A stretch of 5,227 bases of DNA from Alphaproteobacteria bacterium. GTDB taxonomy: Bacteria; Pseudomonadota; Alphaproteobacteria; Sphingomonadales; Emcibacteraceae. Below, in pieces: positions 1-5,227 of this stretch. Under the pieces are notes generated by a model. The model was not told where the DNA came from. It searched no databases and saw only the letters and a list, made by a program, of their open reading frames with translations. The stretch is from contig NVVY01000001.1 in assembly GCA_002749135.1 (NCBI GenBank), positions 75,112 to 80,338 of the forward strand. The letters run 5' to 3'. The position numbers and the translations under genes are program-made. Numbering within the stretch: position 1 is the first letter of the stretch; the number at the start of each line of letters is the position of its first letter.

Positions 1-42
1 GAGGATATTTTCCTGCAAATCACCTCCGCAGATAAAGTCTGA
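1..42 (+). CDS. 3' end of an upstream gene (partial, possibly an ABC transporter ATPase)
   Basis: Frame 1 is open from the first base and stops with TGA at 40-42, giving the tail [14 protein letters not shown] cannot identify the gene with certainty. The string EDIFLQIT resembles the LEDVFLxLT ending that is common in ATP-binding subunits of ABC-2 type exporters, so that is my best guess; it rests on eight residues only. The stop lies 7 bases before the nadB start, which suggests co-transcription and perhaps translational coupling with nadB. The alternative is that this is a chance open frame of 13 codons. Confidence 0.35.
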   Translation, partial: EDIFLQITSADKV

Positions 43-49
43 GAAGCCC

Positions 50-1681
50 ATGTCAAAATTCCATGATTTCGATGTATTGGTGATCGGCAGCGGGGCGGCG
101 GGTCTGTCGCTGGGCCTGAAAGTGGCCAGCCATGCAAAAGTGGCCATCCTGTCAAAAAACAAACTGAATGAGGGCAGCACCTCCTGGGCGCAGGGCGGTA
201 TTGCGGCGGTACTGGATACCCGGGACAGCACAGAATCCCATATCGAAGACACCATGGTCGCGGGCGCGGGGCTGTGCCACCGGGATACGGTGGCTTTTGT
301 GGTGGAAAACGGCCATGATGCCATTGACTGGCTGGTGGATCAGGGCGTGTCCTTCACCAAGGAAACCGAAATCAAAAAAGACGTCTTTGTCGACGGGGAT
401 TATCACCTGACCAAGGAAGGCGGCCATTCCTTTCGCCGGGTGGTCCATGCCACAGATGCCACAGGTCAGGAGGTTCAGCAGTCGCTGGAAACACAGGCAC
501 GAAATCACCCCAACATCACCCTGTTTGAAAATCATATGACCGTTGACCTGATCGGCGATCAGCACCCTGATGCGGCAAAACGCCGCTGTGTGGGGGCTTA
601 TGTGCTTGATACCAAAAACAACCGCATGGATGTTTTCCGGGCCAAGGCCACAGTTCTGGCAACCGGCGGGGCGAGTCGGGTATATCTTTATACCTCCAAC
701 CCCGATGGCTCCACCGGCGACGGAATCGCCATGGCCTGGCGGTTTGGTTGCCGAGTGGCCAATATGGAATTTAACCAGTTTCACCCCACCTGCCTCTATC
801 ATCCGGAAACCCGGACCTTTCTGCTAACCGAGGCCCTGCGCGGTGAAGGGGCTTACCTGCGCCTGCCGGACGGGGAACGGTTCATGAAACGCTTTGATGA
901 GCGGCTGGAACTGGCCCCGCGTGATATTGTCGCCCGGGCCATCGACCATGAGATGAAGCGGTTGGGCCTCGACTGTGTCTATCTGGATATTTCCCACAAG
1001 GATGCGGATTTTATACAGGAGCATTTCCCTACCATCTATAGACGCTGTTTGGAATTGGGCTATGACCTGACAAAACAGCCCATCCCCGTGGTCCCGGCGG
1101 CCCATTATACCTGCGGCGGTGTCATGACCGGCCCGGCGGGCCAGACGGACGTGGCGAACCTGTTTGCCATTGGCGAGGTCGCCCATACAGGCCTGCATGG
1201 GGCCAACCGCATGGCCAGCAATTCCCTGCTGGAATGTCTGGTCTACGGCCATGAGGCAGCCAAGGAAATCCTGTCTCTGATCAAAACAGAAAAGCTGTTT
1301 GACAATATCCGCCCCTGGGACGCTAGCCGGGTCATGGATAGTGACGAGGATGTGGTGATCTCTCATAACTGGAACGAACTGCGCCATTTCATGTGGGATT
1401 ATGTGGGCATCGTGCGCACCACCCGGCGGCTGGAACGCGCAGCGCGGCGGGCAGATATGCTGGCCGGGGAAATCCGCGAATATTACAGCCATTTCCGGGT
1501 AACGCCGGATTTGCTGGAACTGCGTAATCTTGTGGTGGTGGCGGATTTGATTATCCGATCGGCCCTGCTGCGCACCGAAAGCCGGGGCCTGCATTATATG
1601 CTGGACTATCCGGAGACAGACCCCGTCATGGATGGCCGCGATACCATCCTGCGCCCACCCCGCCGTCCGCTGATGAAATAA
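50..1681 (+). CDS. nadB: L-aspartate oxidase NadB
   Basis: Cytoplasmic FAD enzyme that oxidises L-aspartate to iminoaspartate, which NadA condenses with dihydroxyacetone phosphate to quinolinate in de novo NAD synthesis. At 543 residues it matches the usual length of about 540. The N-terminal Rossmann motif is VIGSGAAG (11-18), followed by the family signature [12 protein letters not shown] (43-54). The substrate-site residues known from the E. coli enzyme are all present with a +1 or +2 offset: E123 in KEGGHS, H245 in QFHPT, R291 in APRDIVAR, H352 in PAAHYTCGG and R387 in [10 protein letters not shown]. The C-terminal helical domain holds [16 protein letters not shown]. It resembles the gammaproteobacterial-type NadB closely. 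The start at 50 is preceded by a modest GAGAAG (41-46). No nadA or nadC is visible in the window, and no terminator follows the stop, so transcripts may run into the transposase relic downstream. Confidence 0.97.
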   Translation: MSKFHDFDVLVIGSGAAGLSLGLKVASHAKVAILSKNKLNEGSTSWAQGGIAAVLDTRDSTESHIEDTMVAGAGLCHRDTVAFVVENGHDAIDWLVDQGVSFTKETEIKKDVFVDGDYHLTKEGGHSFRRVVHATDATGQEVQQSLETQARNHPNITLFENHMTVDLIGDQHPDAAKRRCVGAYVLDTKNNRMDVFRAKATVLATGGASRVYLYTSNPDGSTGDGIAMAWRFGCRVANMEFNQFHPTCLYHPETRTFLLTEALRGEGAYLRLPDGERFMKRFDERLELAPRDIVARAIDHEMKRLGLDCVYLDISHKDADFIQEHFPTIYRRCLELGYDLTKQPIPVVPAAHYTCGGVMTGPAGQTDVANLFAIGEVAHTGLHGANRMASNSLLECLVYGHEAAKEILSLIKTEKLFDNIRPWDASRVMDSDEDVVISHNWNELRHFMWDYVGIVRTTRRLERAARRADMLAGEIREYYSHFRVTPDLLELRNLVVVADLIIRSALLRTESRGLHYMLDYPETDPVMDGRDTILRPPRRPLMK

Positions 1682-1689
1682 CTGCCACA

Positions 1690-2001
1690 ATATTGCCTTA
1701 TTCTGCTCCATAGCCCGTCGATGGTTCGTTCGGCAGCTTTGCGCAGCAGGGTTTTAAGCTTTGAGAACATCATCTCTATGGGATTAAGGTCATATGAATA
1801 TGGCGGTAGATACAGGAGTTTTGCGCCCACCCCCTCAATAGCCTGCCGAACATCTGTGACTTTATGAGCCGGCAGATTATCCATGATCACAATATCTCCC
1901 GGGGCAAGGGTTGGCACCAGAAATTGTTCCACATAAGCCTTGAAGATCAGGCCGTTCATGGGACCATCGAGAACGAGAGGGGCGGTAATTCCATCGTGAC
2001 G
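1690..2001 (-). pseudogene. IS630-family transposase relic (C-terminal half of the DDE domain)
   Basis: The minus strand encodes about 100 uninterrupted residues typical of IS630 transposases: RHDGITAPLVLDGPMNG, then VEQFLVPTLAPGD, IVIMDNLPAHK, LLYLPPYS and DLNPIE, then KLKTLLRKAAERT. The second catalytic Asp (in IMDN) and the final Glu (in NPIE) are separated by 34 residues, the D34E spacing known for this family. The N-terminal helix-turn-helix and the first catalytic Asp are missing: upstream of RHDGI the reading no longer resembles the family. The C-terminus also breaks off after GLWSRI, roughly 25 residues short, just outside the nadB stop codon. A usual PYSPDLNPIE motif reads PYSYDLNPIE here. 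No terminal inverted repeats are recognisable. It should be inactive and lies tail-to-tail with nadB. The open frame continues into parD and nadB sequence at both ends, but that extension is not coding. Confidence 0.87.
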
Positions 2002-2064
2002 CCCTTTGTACCGCGATGGGCTGTACATGAAGGGTTCCGCAAGAGTGACAGTATATTTTATGTT

Positions 2065-2094
2065 TTGCCATTTGTTGTCATTTAATGTTATAAT
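2065..2094 (+). promoter_or_regulatory. Promoter of the parDE operon
   Basis: A -35 box TTGCCA (2065-2070) and a perfect -10 box TATAAT (2089-2094) are 18 bases apart, and TG at 2086-2087 gives an extended -10. Transcription would start near 2101, about 16 bases before the parD start codon. The octamer GTTGTCAT occurs in the spacer (2074-2081) and again across the parD start (2111-2118). Such repeats could be ParD operator sites, since ParD antitoxins with ParE usually autorepress, but this is inference. Confidence 0.65.
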
Positions 2095-2105
2095 CCATTT
2101 AGAAA

Positions 2106-2111
2106 GTGAGG
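2106..2111 (+). promoter_or_regulatory. Ribosome binding site of parD
   Basis: GTGAGG lies 5 bases before the ATG at 2117 and supports that start. The reading frame is open further upstream to an ATG at 2006, but that extension covers the promoter and part of the transposase relic and has no antitoxin-like sequence. Confidence 0.6.
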
Positions 2112-2116
2112 TTGTC

Positions 2117-2365
2117 ATGTCAAGTATGAATGTATCTCTTCCCGACCAAATGAAGAACTGGGTGAAAGATCTTATTGGTGCCGGTCAGTATCATAATGCG
2201 AGTGAATATGTTCGCGACCTTATTCGTAAGGATCAGGCGGATTATGATAATAGGCAAGCCTTTCGTGCCGCCATCGACCATGGTCGCACTAGCGGGGCGG
2301 AAAGCCGAGACTTCAAGGATGTTATAAAGGCCGCAAAAGCCAAAGCGCAAAAAGCCAAAACTTAA
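2117..2365 (+). CDS. parD: ParD-type ribbon-helix-helix antitoxin
   Basis: 82-residue antitoxin of a type II toxin-antitoxin pair. It should bind and neutralise the ParE-like toxin encoded next to it and repress the shared promoter through its DNA-binding domain. The N-terminal strand MNVSLPDQM (4-12) and the two following helices, with the typical SEYVRDLIRKDQ (29-40), are the ribbon-helix-helix of ParD/CopG-like proteins. The segment AIDHGRTSGAESRDFKDVI (52-70) matches the toxin-wrapping C-terminal region of the family (the I-x-x-G-x-x-SG pattern). The last residues are an Ala/Lys-rich tail. An internal ATG at 2126 is a possible second start and would still give a full strand. The stop is separated from parE by one base, so the genes form an operon with coupled translation. 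Base composition is visibly lower in GC than nadB, consistent with acquired DNA. Confidence 0.92.
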   Translation: MSSMNVSLPDQMKNWVKDLIGAGQYHNASEYVRDLIRKDQADYDNRQAFRAAIDHGRTSGAESRDFKDVIKAAKAKAQKAKT

Positions 2366-2366
2366 G

Positions 2367-2654
2367 ATGAAGTGCAAACTTTCTAAAGGGGCGGCGCAAG
2401 ACCTTGAAGACATATATTTATATGGCTTTATTCATTTTGGCGAAGCACAGGCAGACACTTACGCGGAAACTCTGGAAAAACGGATTGAGATTATATGCGC
2501 TAATCCCGAAATTGGTCGCATGGATACAAGGGTTAATCCGGCGGTCAGACGGTTTGAAAGTGAAAATCACGTTATCTTTTATGACATTGATGACAAGCAT
2601 ATATTCATTGTCAGGATACTTCACGGCGCAACTGATTACGTTCAATATTTATAA
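2367..2654 (+). CDS. parE: ParE/RelE-superfamily toxin
   Basis: 95-residue toxin of the pair. It has the ParE pattern: LSKGAAQDLEDIYLYGFIHFG (5-25) for the first strand and the start of the helical hairpin, QADTYAETLEKRIE (28-41), then NPEIGRMD (46-53), RRFESENHVIFYDIDD (61-76) and the final strand with IVRILHGATDY (81-91). Characterised ParE toxins poison DNA gyrase, while RelE relatives cleave mRNA on the ribosome. The overall layout and the RILH ending favour the ParE branch, but the target is not shown by sequence. The length is normal and there is no frameshift or early stop, so the toxin appears intact. No clear Shine-Dalgarno sequence precedes the ATG at 2367; translation probably depends on termination of parD one base upstream. 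No plus-strand terminator is evident after the stop. Confidence 0.93.
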   Translation: MKCKLSKGAAQDLEDIYLYGFIHFGEAQADTYAETLEKRIEIICANPEIGRMDTRVNPAVRRFESENHVIFYDIDDKHIFIVRILHGATDYVQYL

Positions 2655-2736
2655 TCGCCTCTTTTTGGTGAACCAGTACTACCGCCTCGTGGCTACATGC
2701 TTCCTTATTTCTGGAGTCTATATATTACCCCATCAA

Positions 2737-2767
2737 CAAAAAAAGAAAAGCCGTAAGTTCCGGCCTT
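2737..2767 (-). terminator. Rho-independent terminator, minus strand
   Basis: Read on the minus strand, AAGGCCG pairs with CGGCTTT (seven pairs including one G-U) around the loop GAACTTA, and is followed by a T-rich run interrupted by a single C. It would end minus-strand transcripts coming from the nuclease gene and the regulator relic. It may originally have belonged to a gene now lost. The rest of 2655-2870 holds no recognisable gene. Confidence 0.65.
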
Positions 2768-2870
2768 AGCCACATAATAATCAGGTCAGGTCTTTAGCCA
2801 GCTTCGCGCTCTGTCGTTATCTTTTTTCTACAGACCCAAACTGTGCGAGATTAGGATTTAAGGTAAAGGT

Positions 2871-3041
2871 TTATTTCTTCAGGCGTACGCCGGGGCCATC
2901 CCCTTCAGGACTTTCACCCTTCGAGATTAGCTCGATATCCGCATCAGTAAAAGCACGCCCTATGGTTTTAAGGGTACCTCGGTTTCCTTCAACAATACCA
3001 TCCATACTTTCCAGTCGATTGAGTCTGGGGACAATTACTCC
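2871..3041 (-). pseudogene. 3' remnant of an XRE-family HTH regulator gene
   Basis: Too short to appear as an ORF from a start codon, this minus-strand frame reads GVIVPRLNRLESMDG, then IVEGNRGTLKTIGRAF, TDADIELISKGESPEG and DGPGVRLKK, ending at TAA (2871-2873). This is the typical end of small XRE/Cro-type regulators: the end of the recognition helix (RLE), a conserved GN/ATL linker, the DADIEFI strand, and a terminal GGPGVRL(K/R). The first half of the helix-turn-helix domain and the start are absent. Upstream of about 3041 the frame runs into the nuclease gene and loses similarity, and it overlaps the last codon and the stop of that gene. Some internal ATGs exist (for example at 3003-3005), but they would make a product lacking the DNA-binding helix. 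I interpret it as a deletion relic. Family assignment is by pattern recognition only. Confidence 0.72.
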
Positions 3042-3811
3042 GCAAATATCCTGTTCAATACACCCGCAAGGCGAATGCCGCCGATGAGCAGTTGCTGGCG
3101 AATTACCGGGCGGTATTTATAGACATAACCCCAGGAAAAATTCCGGTCGCCCACATTGTAAACCATTTCCCGCATGGCCAGCCCCTCATGTATCCAGTCA
3201 ATGGGTGTTGCTTTCTGATAGGCCGCGATCTCTTCCGGCGTGGCTTTGTCCAGAAAATTAGACCATTCGGTATAAGAGAGTTTCTCCTTGTCTACTAAAG
3301 AAATATCCCACACAGCATGAAGATTGGTTACTTCGTCAAACCACATGACCTTGATCCGGTTGCCGCCTTGATCACTGGCATGACCAAAATGCATTGGCTG
3401 ATGCATATCGCCCATAATATGCACCAGGAATTTTAAAGCATGTTCTTTTTCAGCACGGCTGGTTTTTTCTGATTTTAAAGTAGCGGTAAATTCTTCGTAA
3501 GCACTCAGGATATCCCCCGCCGGATTTCTTTCGGTATTTTCAAAAGTCTGCCCCGCCGGTACGTTAAGGTAATGAAAAACATTGGCCGCCCGCCAATATT
3601 CATCCGGGTTGGATTTCATCTCATCAGCCCAGTTAGCCACCTCTGCCAGCGATTGATTACCAAGTATCTGCCGTATATGCCGCCGGGCTGAATCGCTTAA
3701 ATGTCGCTCGGCAAGCTCCCCCACCACCCGATGTCCTGTCTTCTCATAAGCAAAAGCGGATTGCACCGCTACAAGATTAAAAACAACCAATAAACTGAGT
3801 AAAAAACGCAT
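3035..3811 (-). CDS. S1/P1-family zinc-dependent nuclease, secreted
   Basis: 258-residue phospholipase C/P1 nuclease-fold enzyme. Members cleave single-stranded RNA and DNA and often remove 3'-phosphates, using three zinc ions. A Sec signal peptide (residues 1-21, hydrophobic core LLSLLVVFNLVAV, cleavage after SAFA) indicates periplasmic or extracellular action. Zinc ligands of the family can be placed: H27 in TGH, D63 in NWADE, H80 in FHYLN, H131 and D135 in LVHIMGDMHQP, H141, and H165 and D169 in NLHAVWD. The mature N-terminus normally begins with Trp (WGxxGH), whose backbone helps bind zinc; here the segment reads YEKTGH, so Tyr and Glu replace Trp and Gly. Length is normal. The start at 3811 has an ideal AGGAGG site and a promoter just upstream. 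It is divergent from the receptor gene, and its 3' end touches an HTH-regulator relic. A role in scavenging phosphate or nucleosides from nucleic acid is likely from the family. Confidence 0.95.
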   Translation of the reverse strand: MRFLLSLLVVFNLVAVQSAFAYEKTGHRVVGELAERHLSDSARRHIRQILGNQSLAEVANWADEMKSNPDEYWRAANVFHYLNVPAGQTFENTERNPAGDILSAYEEFTATLKSEKTSRAEKEHALKFLVHIMGDMHQPMHFGHASDQGGNRIKVMWFDEVTNLHAVWDISLVDKEKLSYTEWSNFLDKATPEEIAAYQKATPIDWIHEGLAMREMVYNVGDRNFSWGYVYKYRPVIRQQLLIGGIRLAGVLNRIFAE

Positions 3812-3816
3812 GGATT

Positions 3817-3822
3817 CCTCCT
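3817..3822 (-). promoter_or_regulatory. Ribosome binding site of the nuclease gene
   Basis: AGGAGG on the minus strand, 5 bases before the ATG at 3811-3809. It is a consensus Shine-Dalgarno site and fixes the start, which also gives a complete signal peptide. Confidence 0.8.
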
Positions 3823-3846
3823 GAATAATAGCTTATATTATTGCGA

Positions 3847-3874
3847 ACTATAAAAAATTTGACTTTTTGGTCAA
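3847..3874 (-). promoter_or_regulatory. Promoter of the nuclease gene
   Basis: On the minus strand, TTGACC (3874-3869) and TATAGT (3852-3847) are 16 bases apart, close to the sigma-70 consensus. Transcription would begin near 3840, leaving a leader of about 29 bases with the AGGAGG site. The -35 box lies within the inverted repeat at 3861-3881. Confidence 0.6.
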
Positions 3875-3887
3875 AAAAGTCTAACTA
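3859..3887 (+). promoter_or_regulatory. Possible plus-strand promoter toward the receptor gene
   Basis: TTGACT (3859-3864) and TAACTA (3882-3887) are separated by 17 bases. The -35 box is good and the -10 box is weak. If used, it would leave a leader of about 90 bases before the receptor start at 3987 and would overlap the nuclease promoter on the other strand. No better-spaced plus-strand pair was found in 3888-3975. Confidence 0.3.
3861..3881. repeat. Inverted repeat in the divergent promoter region
   Basis: GACTTTTT and AAAAAGTC form perfect 8-base arms around GGTCA. A second, nested symmetry, TTTGAC and GTCAAA around TTTTTG, places a TTGAC -35-like element on each strand. It could be an operator for a dimeric regulator, or the symmetry could be a by-product of two facing -35 boxes in an A/T-rich tract. 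Confidence 0.5.
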
Positions 3888-3891
3888 AGGC

Positions 3892-3901
3892 ATGTTAACA
3901 T
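3892..3901. repeat. 10-base palindrome in the receptor leader
   Basis: ATGTTAACAT is a perfect palindrome downstream of the possible plus-strand promoter. It may be a protein-binding site; a palindrome of this length can also arise by chance in A/T-rich DNA. Confidence 0.3.
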
Positions 3902-3975
3902 CAAAAAAACAGTATGTCTTTATGAGATCAGTAATATGGATAATGGTGTTGCATAAGATATATATATTAATGCAT

Positions 3976-3980
3976 AGGGA
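3976..3980 (+). promoter_or_regulatory. Ribosome binding site of the receptor gene
   Basis: AGGGA lies 6 bases before the ATG at 3987. Other in-frame ATGs follow at codons 8, 12, 13 and 16, but only the first has this site at correct distance. Confidence 0.6.
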
Positions 3981-3986
3981 AAGAAA

Positions 3987-5227
3987 ATGAGCAATCTGAA
4001 AACCAATATGAAAGGCATTATGATGGGCGCAATGCTCAGAAAATCCTTTCTAAATACATCAACGGCTATGGCAATTGCCCTTGCCGCCACAACTTTATTT
4101 TCCATTCAGGCCGAAGCACAGAATACGACGTCAGTGTTGCGTGTTCGGGTTATTGATGCCGCCGGCATTGATATGCCAAACATGTCGGTCACAATCCTTC
4201 ATGTGCCCACGGGCCGCACGTTTGACCGGAAAACCAATAGTGCCGGCGTTCTGGTGGCCAAGGGCCTCCCCATTGGCGGGCCTTATATTGTCCGGCTGAC
4301 CGATGAAAGCCGCGTTATGAAAGACGCTCCGAAATCCATTGGTAATATTCAGATGAAGCTGGGACAGGCTGAATCAGTAACTCTTCTGGCCAATCGCGGC
4401 GGGGTGAATGAACTCACGCTTGAGGAAATTGTCGTAACAAGTTCACGGGTGCTGACCGCATTGCGCACCGGCGCTGGCCGGGACTTTAACCGGGATACCA
4501 TCGAAGGCATCGCCTCTATCTCCCGTGATTTCATCAGTGTCCTTGAAACCGACTCAAAAATTCTGGTTGACCCAAGCGTTCCGCGCGGCCCTGCCGTATC
4601 CATTGCCGGCGCGAACTTCCGCTTTAACAGTGTGACCATTGACGGGATCGCCCAGAATGATAATTTCGGCCTGTCCAAGAATGCCTCCGCAACCCAAAGG
4701 ACACCGATCTCCATTGATGCCATTCAGGCCATTAACGTGAATGTTGCGCCATTTGATGTAACTTACGGTAATTTCCTTGGCGGAAATATTAATATTGTCA
4801 CAAAATCAGGCACCAACGAATTTCACGGTAGTGCATATGGTTTCTATACAGATCAGGGATTGACGGGGAATAAAAGTCAGGGTCAGGACCTTGCCATTGG
4901 CAAGTTTAAAGAGAAAACATACGGCGCGACCCTTGGCGGCCCCATTATCGAAGACAAATTGTTTTTCTTCGTCAACTATGAAAAATTTGAAACTACTGTC
5001 CCGGCCAATGCCCAGAGTATCGGAAATATTCAAGGCGTGACCCAAGGGGATGTGGATCGGGCCATTTCAATTCTGAAAAATGAATATGGTTTTGATCCTG
5101 GCAAATTTGCCGCCACAGACAAGGACAAGGATGAAAAAATTCTGGTCAAGCTGGACTGGAACATTAATGACATGCATCGGGCAACGGCAACCTATCAACG
5201 CGCCGACGGCGATGTGATCTTTGATGA
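3987..5227 (+). CDS. Oar-like TonB-dependent receptor (5' part, runs off the window)
   Basis: Outer-membrane transporter that takes up a large substrate using energy from TonB-ExbBD. Only 413 codons are present and the frame is open at the window end; Oar-like receptors are usually around 1000 residues. In order: a long signal peptide (1-44, basic start, hydrophobic AMAIALAATTLFS, cleavage after AEA); a carboxypeptidase-regulatory-like beta-sandwich (about 50-136) with VRVIDAAG and TNSAGV; a TonB-box-like stretch EEIVVTSSR (146-154); then the plug domain with VTIDGIAQNDNFG (216-228), FDVTYGNFLGGN and NIVTKSGTNEFHG (269-281), followed by the first barrel strands with GGPIIEDKLFFFVNYE. This domain order is that of Oar/CarboxypepD_reg receptors, some of which act in export or attachment rather than import. 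The substrate cannot be told from the sequence. Divergent from the nuclease gene, which hints at a shared role. Confidence 0.94.
   Translation, partial: MSNLKTNMKGIMMGAMLRKSFLNTSTAMAIALAATTLFSIQAEAQNTTSVLRVRVIDAAGIDMPNMSVTILHVPTGRTFDRKTNSAGVLVAKGLPIGGPYIVRLTDESRVMKDAPKSIGNIQMKLGQAESVTLLANRGGVNELTLEEIVVTSSRVLTALRTGAGRDFNRDTIEGIASISRDFISVLETDSKILVDPSVPRGPAVSIAGANFRFNSVTIDGIAQNDNFGLSKNASATQRTPISIDAIQAINVNVAPFDVTYGNFLGGNINIVTKSGTNEFHGSAYGFYTDQGLTGNKSQGQDLAIGKFKEKTYGATLGGPIIEDKLFFFVNYEKFETTVPANAQSIGNIQGVTQGDVDRAISILKNEYGFDPGKFAATDKDKDEKILVKLDWNINDMHRATATYQRADGDVIFD

Noticed and set aside
152..1711. Long minus-strand open frames opposite nadB (152-802 and 824-1711)
   Set aside because: They mirror the codon pattern of nadB, have no family-like sequence, and nadB is a certain gene here.
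2007..2027. TGTAC/GTACA symmetry near the truncated start of the transposase relic, considered as an IS end
   Set aside because: The arms are only 5 bases, there is no matching copy at the other end of the relic, and IS630 ends with a TA target duplication are not recognisable.
2006..2116. Longer parD reading from the ATG at 2006
   Set aside because: The extra 37 residues cover the promoter and part of the transposase relic and do not resemble antitoxins; the start at 2117 has a ribosome site and the usual family length.
2404..2769. Plus-strand 121-residue frame overlapping parE
   Set aside because: It is a shifted reading of parE with no recognisable domain; parE in its own frame matches the toxin family along its whole length.
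2655..2870. Possible tRNA, small RNA gene or CRISPR repeat in the gap after parE
   Set aside because: No cloverleaf, no regularly spaced repeats and no promoter followed by a terminator on one strand; only the minus-strand terminator is supported.
3920..4105. Minus-strand 61-residue hydrophobic frame
   Set aside because: It lies opposite the receptor leader and signal peptide; its hydrophobic look is the antisense of those codons and it has no ribosome site of note.
4349..5045. Minus-strand frames opposite the receptor (4349-4723, 4806-5045)
   Set aside because: Antisense shadows of a well-supported receptor gene.

Overview
The window looks like chromosomal DNA from a Gram-negative bacterium. 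It carries an outer-membrane TonB-dependent receptor and a Sec-exported periplasmic or secreted nuclease. The overall style (moderate GC, an Oar-like receptor, an S1/P1 nuclease, an IS630-type relic) would fit a marine or environmental alphaproteobacterium, but the genus cannot be fixed from the sequence and this placement is a weak inference.

Left part (1-1681): the last codons of an unidentified upstream gene, then a complete nadB (L-aspartate oxidase, first step of de novo NAD synthesis), starting 7 bases after that gene's stop codon. This is ordinary core metabolism with all the expected active-site residues.

Middle part (about 1682-3034): a small accessory scar of lower GC. It holds (i) a minus-strand relic of an IS630-family transposase abutting the nadB stop codon, (ii) a complete parDE-type toxin-antitoxin pair on the plus strand with its own strong-looking promoter, (iii) a minus-strand rho-independent terminator, and (iv) the C-terminal end of a minus-strand XRE/HTH regulator gene whose 5' part is missing. 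The relics and the TA pair suggest repeated insertion and deletion between two housekeeping blocks.

Right part (3035-5227): a minus-strand S1/P1-family nuclease with signal peptide and full zinc-ligand set, and, divergent from it, the first 413 codons of a large Oar-like TonB-dependent receptor that runs off the window. The 175-base gap between them contains a convincing minus-strand promoter for the nuclease. Its -35 box lies inside an inverted repeat that also contains a possible plus-strand -35 box. The pair may therefore be co-regulated and may act together in using extracellular polymers, but the sequence does not show this directly.

No convincing undescribed system is visible. The points most worth checking are the overlapping divergent promoters at the nuclease/receptor gap, the substitution at the usual Trp-1 position of the nuclease, and the regulator relic that touches the nuclease 3' end.
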